Origin: Rhodospirillales bacterium
Lineage (GTDB): Bacteria > Pseudomonadota > Alphaproteobacteria > SMXQ01
Length of the DNA stretch: 64,000 nucleotides
Assembly (NCBI GenBank): GCA_018666775.1
Contig: JABIXC010000017.1
Span: 496,001-560,000, forward strand
Reading direction: 5' to 3'
In this document: positions 34,686-42,106 of the stretch, one piece after another
How the letters are laid out: each line of letters begins with the position of its first letter
Numbering within the stretch: the stretch's first letter is position 1
Translations under genes and position numbers: made by a program
Notes under the pieces: model-generated
Databases searched by the model: none
What the model saw: the letters and a program-made list of their open reading frames with translations, nothing else
What the model was told of the DNA's origin: nothing

Positions 34686-34697
34686 AAAGACACAGTC

Positions 34698-35885
34698 CTA
34701 TTCATCATAAGATTCGAGTAATTCAACCGGGTCGCCGAATTTTTCGGCAGCGGCAATCACCTGTTCATCGCGCAGCGACATCAAAAAGCCCTTGTCCAAA
34801 ATGGTCGTGTTCCCCGCCTTCACCGTTGTGTCGAAGGTCACCAGGTCCATATGGATATGGGGTTCTTCCCAATGTGGGATGGCGCGTCGCAGGTACGCGC
34901 TTTCTTTCAATGCATTAATCCCGAAATGCAGCCCGCCCGGTGAATTGGGCCCGGCCGGATAAATGCCATAACGCGGCGCTTTTGGATTATGGCCACAGCC
35001 CAGTTCCTGAAGCCTGCCGCCGATCAAATATTCTCTCATTTGCTCGGCCTGCAGGGATTTACCATGCACCTTTGACACGAAATCATCTTTAAATTCGACG
35101 CCAATTTTTTCATCAAATGGTTTTGGAAAGCCAACGGCCCATTGTGGGAAAATTACCCCGTTCATTTTGGCAAATGCTTTGGGGTCCCGTGCATGGGCAG
35201 TTTGGCCATAAAGGTTGGGCCCGTGGGTCGGCAGGTAATGGATATAACACCCGGGCTCTGTTGCCGTGTTGAGCCCACGCCAGCGGCTAATCCCCAAAAG
35301 GGTTTCCGTCATTTTTGGCGTAAATTCGATTGTCAGGTCTGACCCACGGTCATCGGTGAACTGCATATCGAAATTCACATCTCTGGGGTACAGCCTTGCC
35401 GTGGCCCGAATGATTTCCCCCACCAATTCAACCGGGAACCGCGCATGGGGCGTTTCCAGCACATCCAGATTGCGAAAATAGGTAATCTTCACCCAACGTT
35501 GCCCCGTTTCCTTCCGCATTTTGTTGGCAAAGGGGCACCCCGTAGAAGCAAACCAGGATGACACCACGAAATCACTTTGTTCCAACAAGGGCCGGACGAC
35601 TTCGGGGATTTCCGTAATTCGCGTCGATGGCCACATAAATTCCCTGCATTCTGCCCCATTGGCTCGGGCAATACCGGAAATGGCATCCACAACACGGCGG
35701 TCCAGACGTGGATCGGTCAAAAAGGCAACCCGATCACCCGGCTTGATGGCAAACACCTTGTTCATATTCGCGTATGCCTGAAACCGGTTGCGAATGGTGG
35801 TGGATTCGGTCTCTTTTGCAGGCGGCATGGCCGTTGCGGTGTAAGATTCCCGAATATCATCAAGGGTTGGTGGCGTATGGCTCAT
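34698..35885 (-). CDS. M29 aminopeptidase / NicX-like metalloprotein
   Basis: About 395 residues, related to the M29 aminopeptidase fold that also contains NicX, the Fe(II) 2,5-dihydroxypyridine 5,6-dioxygenase. Near the C-terminus there is a His in GGLHFGINAL and an H-x-D pair in PHIHMDLVTFD, matching the His, His, Asp triad of NicX. I do not see the N-P-x-G-E segment that supplies a metal Glu to true M29 peptidases, which favours a non-peptidase role. The start is the ATG at 35885, with GGGGAG seven bases upstream. It leads a minus-strand group with the M20 and AKR genes. An N-heterocycle or amino-aromatic pathway is suggested, not shown. Confidence 0.65.
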   Translation of the reverse strand: MSHTPPTLDDIRESYTATAMPPAKETESTTIRNRFQAYANMNKVFAIKPGDRVAFLTDPRLDRRVVDAISGIARANGAECREFMWPSTRITEIPEVVRPLLEQSDFVVSSWFASTGCPFANKMRKETGQRWVKITYFRNLDVLETPHARFPVELVGEIIRATARLYPRDVNFDMQFTDDRGSDLTIEFTPKMTETLLGISRWRGLNTATEPGCYIHYLPTHGPNLYGQTAHARDPKAFAKMNGVIFPQWAVGFPKPFDEKIGVEFKDDFVSKVHGKSLQAEQMREYLIGGRLQELGCGHNPKAPRYGIYPAGPNSPGGLHFGINALKESAYLRRAIPHWEEPHIHMDLVTFDTTVKAGNTTILDKGFLMSLRDEQVIAAAEKFGDPVELLESYDE

Positions 35886-36115
35886 AATTACTCCCCGTTT
35901 TTTTATTGCTGCGCCCAAACAGGCGTCATAATTGGCTTAAGAATAACACTTTTTACGGCCAGATCACGCCCGCAAACCGCAAAGCGACCTTTGCGTCATT
36001 TTTTCATCATAAATTGCCAAAAAAATTATCAAAAACTCTAGACGAACCGTCCCGGAATGAACCATTATGCGGGCCTTAAGATGCGAAGATATCGCAACCA
36101 CATAGAGTTCACATA

Positions 36116-37930
36116 ATGAAACCAACCGATACGTCTGATTCGGATTTCTTTCACCGAGTCGTTGACTGCCAATGGGCCTGCCCTGCCCATACCGCAGTAC
36201 CCGAATACATTCGCCTGATCGCTCAGGGAAAGTTTACCGACGCCTATATGGTCAACCGGGCATCCAACATATTTCCAGGAATCCTGGGCCGTGTATGTGA
36301 CCGGCCCTGTGAACCGGCTTGTCGGCGCGGACGCCTTGATGATGCAGAACCTGTCGCCATTTGTCGGCTGAAACGGGTAGCAGCAGACCATCGCGATGAC
36401 ATCACCGATCAATTGCCAAAGGCACCAAAGAAAAAGAATGGCAAACGCATTGCCATCATCGGTGCGGGACCCGTGTCGTTGAGCGTTGCCAATGACCTGA
36501 TGCCCCTTGGGTATGACTGCACCATGTTTGAATCCCTTTCCCGCCCGGGCGGATTGATGCGTTCCAATATTCCATCCTTTCGCCTGCCCACCAAGGTTCT
36601 GGATGAAGAAATTTCATACATCACCGATATGGGGGTGGACCTTCGCCTGAACACACGGGTGGAAAGCATGACGGGGCTTTTGGATGATGGCTATGACGCT
36701 ATCTTTGTTGGCACCGGCGCGCCCAAGGGCAAAGATCTGGTCTTGCCCGGCCGCGATGAAAGCGACCATATCCATATCGGTATTCAGTGGCTGGAATCTG
36801 TCGCGTTTGAACATATTGAATCCATTGGTAAACGGGTGTTGATCATCGGCGTTGGCAACACAGCCATGGATTGCTGCCGCACATCGCTGCGGTTGGGCGC
36901 CACAAATGTCAAAGTCATGGCCCGCAAACCCCGCGAATTCTTTAAGGCATCAGATTGGGAACTGGAAGATGCCGAAGAAGAAAATGTCGATATCATGGTC
37001 AATCATTCGCCCAAGAATTTTGTTATAGAAAACGGCAAGCTCAAGGGCATGACCTTTGAAAAAATGGATTACACGCTGGATGAAAAAGGCGAAATAACCG
37101 ATAGCACCGTTTCGGAAGAAGTCTTTATCCCATGCGATGATGTTGTTCTGGCCATCGGCCAAGACAATTCATTCCCCTGGATTGAACGCGATATCGGGAT
37201 CGAATTCGGCAAATGGGATATGCCGGTGGTAGACCCCGTCACCTTTGCATCAACACGAGAAAATGTGTTCTTTGGCGGCGACGCTGCATTTGGCCCCAAA
37301 AACATTATCTGGGCGGTTGAACATGGGCATCAAGCCGCCATTTCCATTCACAAACATTGCGAAGGCACCCCCGTTACCGACCGACTTCCCGATGGGGTAA
37401 ATCTTCAATCCACCAAAATGGGCATCCATGAATGGCGCTATTCCAATAACTATGACCCCGCCGCGCGGGGTGAAATGCCCCATGTCGACCTGAAGGAACG
37501 GTTCAAAAAACTGGATATCGAAGTGGAACTGGGCTTTACCGTTGATCAGGTCGTAACAGAGGTTGAACGGTGCCTTAACTGTGATATTCAAACTGTTTTC
37601 ACGCCGAAGCTCTGCACCGAATGCGATGCATGCATTGATATTTGTCCCGTTGATTGCCTGACCATTGTTGAGAACACGGACGAAGATGAATTACGCCAAA
37701 ACCTGACGACCCCGGCACAAGACCCGGACCAGCCCATGTTTGTGTCTGATCCCCTGAATTATACAAAACGGGCCATGGTCAAGGATGAAAATTTCTGCGT
37801 CCATTGTGGGCTTTGTGCAGAACGCTGCCCAACGGCTGCTTGGGATATGGAACAATCGACGATCACCTTTGCCTATGCGGGTGATGAAAACGGAGGAAGT
37901 GCGTCGTGCCACAAACGAAAAGTCGGCTAA
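36116..37930 (+). CDS. korC: FAD/Fe-S NAD(P)H oxidoreductase subunit of 2-oxoacid oxidoreductase (KorC/GltD-like)
   Basis: The 604-residue product combines a GltD-like N-terminal Fe-S segment (CQWACPAH near residue 18, then CDRPCEPACRRG near 61), an FAD-binding start IIGAGPVSLSVANDL near 115, an NAD(P) domain IIGVGNTAMDCCR near 243, the FFGGDAAFGPKNIIWAVEHG block near 382, and a C-terminal pair of [4Fe-4S] ferredoxin motifs (CTECDACIDICPVDC and CVHCGLCAERCP). Such proteins pass electrons between NAD(P)H and ferredoxin or a partner oxidoreductase. It overlaps the alpha-subunit gene by 25 bases, matching the third subunit of 2-oxoglutarate:NAD(P)+ oxidoreductase from aromatic degraders; PadF of phenylglyoxylate dehydrogenase is an alternative relative. 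Confidence 0.82.
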   Translation: MKPTDTSDSDFFHRVVDCQWACPAHTAVPEYIRLIAQGKFTDAYMVNRASNIFPGILGRVCDRPCEPACRRGRLDDAEPVAICRLKRVAADHRDDITDQLPKAPKKKNGKRIAIIGAGPVSLSVANDLMPLGYDCTMFESLSRPGGLMRSNIPSFRLPTKVLDEEISYITDMGVDLRLNTRVESMTGLLDDGYDAIFVGTGAPKGKDLVLPGRDESDHIHIGIQWLESVAFEHIESIGKRVLIIGVGNTAMDCCRTSLRLGATNVKVMARKPREFFKASDWELEDAEEENVDIMVNHSPKNFVIENGKLKGMTFEKMDYTLDEKGEITDSTVSEEVFIPCDDVVLAIGQDNSFPWIERDIGIEFGKWDMPVVDPVTFASTRENVFFGGDAAFGPKNIIWAVEHGHQAAISIHKHCEGTPVTDRLPDGVNLQSTKMGIHEWRYSNNYDPAARGEMPHVDLKERFKKLDIEVELGFTVDQVVTEVERCLNCDIQTVFTPKLCTECDACIDICPVDCLTIVENTDEDELRQNLTTPAQDPDQPMFVSDPLNYTKRAMVKDENFCVHCGLCAERCPTAAWDMEQSTITFAYAGDENGGSASCHKRKVG

Positions 37931-39723
37931 ACGACTTCGTCGTCAAAATTGCCAATGTCAATGGCACCGGATCGGCCAGCGCCAATGCACTTCTGATGAA
38001 GGCATTCTTTCGCATGGGCATTCCCGTGGTGGGCAAGAATTTCTTTCCATCCAACATTCAGGGCATGCCGACCTGGTACGAAATCCGGGTCACCAAAAAG
38101 GGCTACAAGGGCCGTTCTGGCAACATCGATATCATGCTGGCCATGAATGCAGAAACCTATGCCGATGACATCAAAGAAGTCACCGCTGGCGGTTACCTTA
38201 TCTATGATTCATCCTGGCCACGGGACAAACTTCTATCACGCAGTGATATTACAGTGATGGGCATTCCCCTTGCAGACATGTGCAACGAAGCCTTTGCCAA
38301 TCCCCGCATTCGCATCCTGATGAAAAACATGGCCTATGTTGGTGCCATGGCCGCATTGGTTGGCATTGAAATGTCAGTCATCAAAACATTGATCGAAGAA
38401 ATGTTTGCAGGCAAACCCAAACTTGTTCCAGCAAACATGCAGGCGATTGAGCTTGGTTATGATTATGTCAGCAGCCATTTTGATTGCCCCTTGCCACTTC
38501 GGGTCAAAGCCTTGGACAAAACCAAGGGCCACATCATGATTGATGGCAATACGGCCGCCGGGCTTGGCTGTGTATATGCAGGGGCCACCGTCGGGGCCTG
38601 GTATCCTATTACACCGTCAACGTCGCTCATGGATGCCTTCACATCATTTTGCAATCGTTTCCGCGTTGATAAAGAAACCGGGGAAAAGCGCTTTGCCATC
38701 ATTCAGGCCGAAGATGAATTGTCTTCTGCCGGTGTTGTTGTTGGCGCTGGCTGGACCGGTGCGCGCGCCTTTACCACAACATCGGGACCCGGAATTTCAT
38801 TGATGGGTGAGCTGATCGGGCTTGCCTATTACGCCGAAGTCCCCATGGTGCTTTTCAATGTACAGCGTGTTGGGCCGTCCACAGGCATGCCAACCAGAAC
38901 CCAGCAAGGCGACATCATAAGCTGCGCCTACGCCTCTCATGGTGATACCAAACATGTTTTACTGTTCCCCAGTGATCCCGGGGAATGTTTTGATATGGCC
39001 GTTAATGCGTTCGATTTATCAGAACGCCTTCAAACGCCGATCTTTGTTCTGTCCGATCTTGATATCGGCATGAATGACTGGATGTGCAAAGAATTGAAAT
39101 GGAATGATAAATACCGCCCAGACCGTGGCAAGGTTCTCAACGATGCTGAACTGGCCAAGATCAAAGATTTCCACCGCTATCTTGATGTAGACGGGGATGG
39201 CATTCCTTACCGGACATTGCCCGGCTCAAAACCCAAAGGCGCTTATTTCTTCCGGGGTGCCGGGCATAACAAGTACGGTGGCAGGACAGAGGTCGGGGAC
39301 GAATACCAAGACGTCATGGATCGCTTGTTGGTTAAATGGGAAACCGCAAAAAATCTGGTTCCACCCCCGGTTGTCAGGCGTTCCAAAAAAGAGACCCGCA
39401 CGGCCATCCTGTCCATTGGCTCTTGTGATGGTGCGATACGCGAAGCCATCGATGGCCTGAACGCACAAGGCATCTCCGTTAATTACATGCGCGTGCGGGC
39501 CTTCCCGTTCAGTGAAAAGGTCGAAGCTTTTCTTGAAAACCATGATCGCATTTTCGTTATTGAACAAAACCGCGATGCCCAGTTAAAAAGCCTTCTGATC
39601 AATGAAACCCGGGTGGAAAAGAAACAACTGGTATCCATCCTGAATTATGATGGCATGCCGATGTCACCGGATATCATTGAAAAAACCATCTCGGAAACCG
39701 TTGCCAAGGAGAATGCCGCATGA
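37906..39723 (+). CDS. korA: 2-oxoacid:acceptor oxidoreductase, fused gamma-alpha subunit (KorA-like)
   Basis: A 605-residue subunit. Residues about 8-195 are the gamma domain (KIANVNGTGSASANALLMKA) and about 215-600 the alpha pyrimidine/transketolase domain, with YPITPSTSLMDAF near 229, EDELSSAGVVVGAGWTGARA near 272 and VGPSTGMPTRTQQGD near 327. It uses a GTG start with CGGAGGAAG upstream, inside the end of the preceding gene. The gamma-alpha fusion with a separate beta subunit is the KorAB arrangement. The complex oxidatively decarboxylates a 2-oxoacid to an acyl-CoA. 2-Oxoglutarate is the best guess because in Azoarcus and Thauera such enzymes feed low-potential electrons to aromatic metabolism. 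Confidence 0.85.
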   Translation: MPQTKSRLNDFVVKIANVNGTGSASANALLMKAFFRMGIPVVGKNFFPSNIQGMPTWYEIRVTKKGYKGRSGNIDIMLAMNAETYADDIKEVTAGGYLIYDSSWPRDKLLSRSDITVMGIPLADMCNEAFANPRIRILMKNMAYVGAMAALVGIEMSVIKTLIEEMFAGKPKLVPANMQAIELGYDYVSSHFDCPLPLRVKALDKTKGHIMIDGNTAAGLGCVYAGATVGAWYPITPSTSLMDAFTSFCNRFRVDKETGEKRFAIIQAEDELSSAGVVVGAGWTGARAFTTTSGPGISLMGELIGLAYYAEVPMVLFNVQRVGPSTGMPTRTQQGDIISCAYASHGDTKHVLLFPSDPGECFDMAVNAFDLSERLQTPIFVLSDLDIGMNDWMCKELKWNDKYRPDRGKVLNDAELAKIKDFHRYLDVDGDGIPYRTLPGSKPKGAYFFRGAGHNKYGGRTEVGDEYQDVMDRLLVKWETAKNLVPPPVVRRSKKETRTAILSIGSCDGAIREAIDGLNAQGISVNYMRVRAFPFSEKVEAFLENHDRIFVIEQNRDAQLKSLLINETRVEKKQLVSILNYDGMPMSPDIIEKTISETVAKENAA

Positions 39724-40775
39724 GCTTCATTCGCAAACCAAAGGTTTCCCATAAAGGAAGCACCCGGAATGATTTGGGCCTGACCCGGAATGAATATGAC
39801 GGGGCCATGTCTACGCTCTGTGCCGGGTGTGGCCATGATTCAGTTACCGCTGCCATGACCCGGGCATTTTTTGAACTTTCCATCCCACCCCATCGCGCCG
39901 TTAAAATCAGCGGCATCGGTTGTTCATCTAAAACAACCGCCTATTTCATGGGGCAATCCCACGGGGCCAACACCGTTCATGGGCGCATGCCTTCCATTGC
40001 CACCGGTGCATCGGCGGCCAATCGTGAACTGTATTGCATTGGCGTCAGCGGGGATGGCGATAGCCTTTCTATTGGATTGGGCCAATTTGCCCATGCCATG
40101 CGACGCAATTTAAATATGCTCTATATTATTGATAACAATGGCGTCTATGGCCTGACCAAAGGGCAGTTTTCAGCATCTGCCGCCCTGGGTGCCAAGGCCA
40201 AAAAAGGTGAGCAAAACACCCAGGCACCCATTGATCCCGTTAAAACAGCATTGGCACTTGGGGCCAGCTTTATTGCCCGCAGTTTTTCGGGTGATAAAGC
40301 CCAGTTGGTGCCCCTGATCAAGGCTGGATTGAAACATCAAGGGTTTGCCTTGATCGATATCCTGTCGCCTTGCGTCACCTTCAACGACCACGAAGATTCT
40401 GCCATGTCATATGCGCACGCGTATCAGAATCTACACCCCGCAGCCCATGCCGATCTTATCGATGCCAAATCAGAAATCAGCGCCTCTTATAACGAAGGCC
40501 AATCAATTTCTGTAACCCTGCACGATGGCAGCACCATCATGCTGAAAAAGACCGATGAAGACTATGATCCCCGTGACAGGGCCAAGGCCTTTAACTATGT
40601 CATGAGCCATCAGGAACGCGGCGAAATCGTTACCGGGCTTTTATATATCGATGAAAACAGGCCAGACATGCATGGGGTGAATGGCACAGTGGCCGCCCCA
40701 TTGGCAACATTCCCGTATGAAGACCTTAATCCGGGGTCAAAAGCCTTGGAATCCCTCCAAGAACGGTATCGCTAG
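39720..40775 (+). CDS. korB: 2-oxoacid:acceptor oxidoreductase, beta subunit (KorB-like)
   Basis: A 351-residue subunit. The thiamine diphosphate site is GVSGDGDSLSIGLGQFAHAM with the later NN of YIIDNNGVYGLTKGQ; an Fe-S cluster is expected from CAGCGHDS near residue 32 and the Cys of GIGCSSK near 68, with a further Cys in SPCVTFND near 219. It follows the alpha subunit with an ATGA overlap and completes the complex. No terminator is visible after it; an imperfect palindrome and a receiver gene follow within 90 bp. Confidence 0.87.
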   Translation: MSFIRKPKVSHKGSTRNDLGLTRNEYDGAMSTLCAGCGHDSVTAAMTRAFFELSIPPHRAVKISGIGCSSKTTAYFMGQSHGANTVHGRMPSIATGASAANRELYCIGVSGDGDSLSIGLGQFAHAMRRNLNMLYIIDNNGVYGLTKGQFSASAALGAKAKKGEQNTQAPIDPVKTALALGASFIARSFSGDKAQLVPLIKAGLKHQGFALIDILSPCVTFNDHEDSAMSYAHAYQNLHPAAHADLIDAKSEISASYNEGQSISVTLHDGSTIMLKKTDEDYDPRDRAKAFNYVMSHQERGEIVTGLLYIDENRPDMHGVNGTVAAPLATFPYEDLNPGSKALESLQERYR

Positions 40776-40823
40776 GGTTAAATTTTCAATCCCTAGAAAC
40801 CTTATGTTTACCTATCTATGTAA

Positions 40824-40845
40824 ACATACTACTTTAGTAGCATGT
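40824..40845. promoter_or_regulatory. 22-base imperfect palindrome upstream of receiver gene
   Basis: ACATACTACTT / TAGTAGCATGT are mirror arms with one mismatch, centred 28 bases before the receiver ATG, between korB and the receiver. It could be an operator or a small terminator stem; no long T run follows. Confidence 0.45.
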
Positions 40846-40862
40846 AAAGGAAAGATAACGCG

Positions 40863-41231
40863 ATGAAGCGACTTCTTGTCGTTGATGATGAAGTTGAATT
40901 TGCCAATTTCGTAAAAGGGGCCAGTTCAACCCTTGATTTCGAAGTGGCGCTTTGTCACGACTGCAAATCAGCACGGAAGAAAATTCGCGACTTCAAACCG
41001 GATATTTTGGTCCTTGATATTGTCATGCCCGGTGAAGACGGCATTGAATTTTTGCAATGGTTTTCGTCTGAAGAGGGGAAAGAAAAGACCAAGGTCATCC
41101 TTGTGACCGGGTTTAACCCCCACTACATGGAAATGGCTGAAAAGCTGAGTTCGCTCTCAGGCATTGATATTGTCACCACATTGCAAAAACCGGTGCATCT
41201 ATCTGATCTGCGGGCGGCACTTACCAGCTAG
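40863..41231 (+). CDS. Single-domain response regulator (receiver only)
   Basis: A 122-residue CheY-like receiver without output domain. Acidic residues in LLVVDDEVEF (residues 4-13), the phospho-acceptor Asp in ILVLDIVMPGEDG near 57, the Thr in VILVTGFN and the Lys in LQKPVHLSDL are all present. A cognate kinase is not nearby. It lies downstream of the Kor genes with its own possible promoter or operator. It may act in a phosphorelay or bind a partner protein directly. Confidence 0.9.
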   Translation: MKRLLVVDDEVEFANFVKGASSTLDFEVALCHDCKSARKKIRDFKPDILVLDIVMPGEDGIEFLQWFSSEEGKEKTKVILVTGFNPHYMEMAEKLSSLSGIDIVTTLQKPVHLSDLRAALTS

Positions 41232-41239
41232 ACACGCCA

Positions 41240-41650
41240 TCAAGCCTGTAATTCAACCATCAAGCGGTTTTTGAAGTCTGAAAGGGCTTGAGCATCATAA
41301 GGCTCAGCTTTTCCACAGCCCCAAACCGGCCCCGGCCATGCCGCATCCTTTGATGTCCGTGCAATAACATGAATATGAAGCTGCGGCACAATATTGCCAA
41401 GGGCTCCAACATTCATTTTATCAGGCTTGAACATGCCATTCAGTATCTTGGAAATCAGGGTAATTTCCTCCATCAAAATAGCCCGATCCTCAATCGACAA
41501 ATCATGAATTTCTTGCACGCCAGCGCGTTCAGGTACCAAAATCACCCATGGAAACCGCCGGTCATTCATTAGCAATATGCGGCTTAGCCCCAGTTTGGTT
41601 ATCAAATGCGTATCTTGATCCAGGCGTGGGTCCAGCTTGAATGTCGTCAT
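41240..41650 (-). CDS. HIT-family protein
   Basis: The 136-residue product has the histidine-triad fold: RFPWVILVPERAGVQEIHDL near residue 33 and the active-site strand PQLHIHVIARTSKDAAWPGP near 110. In the H-x-H-x-H signature the first His is Gln here; the nucleophilic middle His and the following His are kept. Relatives hydrolyse nucleotide phosphoramidates or dinucleoside polyphosphates. It is convergent with the receiver gene (8-bp gap) and shows no link to the catabolic genes. Confidence 0.85.
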   Translation of the reverse strand: MTTFKLDPRLDQDTHLITKLGLSRILLMNDRRFPWVILVPERAGVQEIHDLSIEDRAILMEEITLISKILNGMFKPDKMNVGALGNIVPQLHIHVIARTSKDAAWPGPVWGCGKAEPYDAQALSDFKNRLMVELQA

Positions 41651-41730
41651 AAAGGGATGCCAATCATCTTTATTTGGGGTATCTGCATCTGATAGCCTGT
41701 AGATGCTGTAAAAATAAAATGGGAAGAATT

Positions 41731-42099
41731 ATGTTTCATGCTGACCATACGTCCCTGCAAATCATTGCTCATCTCCTGATCGCATCGCTGTTTGTTATCG
41801 TCGGCATTCGCAATCTCTTGAATTGGGGTAACACGACCCGCCGCATGGCAGAACTTAATGTTCCGGTTCCAGGTTTTTCATTTGGCCTAGCATTAATCCT
41901 GCAATTTAGCGGTGCATTCATGGTAGCGGCTGATTATTTCGCCAGTATCGGCGCCCTAATTTTAATCGGGTTCACCATCGTCGTGTCTGCCTTTTACCAT
42001 CGGTTCTGGGAATACGAAGAACCCCGCGCCCGCCAGGTCCATTTCCAGTTCGTCTGCAACAATCTTGCCGTGATTGGCGGGTTGATGCTGATTGTCTAA
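41731..42099 (+). CDS. DoxX-family membrane protein
   Basis: A 122-residue protein with four hydrophobic spans in the DoxX/SURF4 layout: LLIASLFVIVGIRNLLNWGN near residue 14, FSFGLALILQFSGAFMVAAD, IGALILIGFTIVVSAFY and the C-terminal LAVIGGLMLIV. The start at 41731 has GGGAAG upstream; longer in-frame starts add a Cys-rich segment not typical of the family. Members associate with membrane redox proteins; the role here is not evident. The gene is convergent with the molybdenum hydroxylase gene, 7 bp apart. Confidence 0.78.
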   Translation: MFHADHTSLQIIAHLLIASLFVIVGIRNLLNWGNTTRRMAELNVPVPGFSFGLALILQFSGAFMVAADYFASIGALILIGFTIVVSAFYHRFWEYEEPRARQVHFQFVCNNLAVIGGLMLIV

Positions 42100-42106
42100 C
42101 CGCCAA

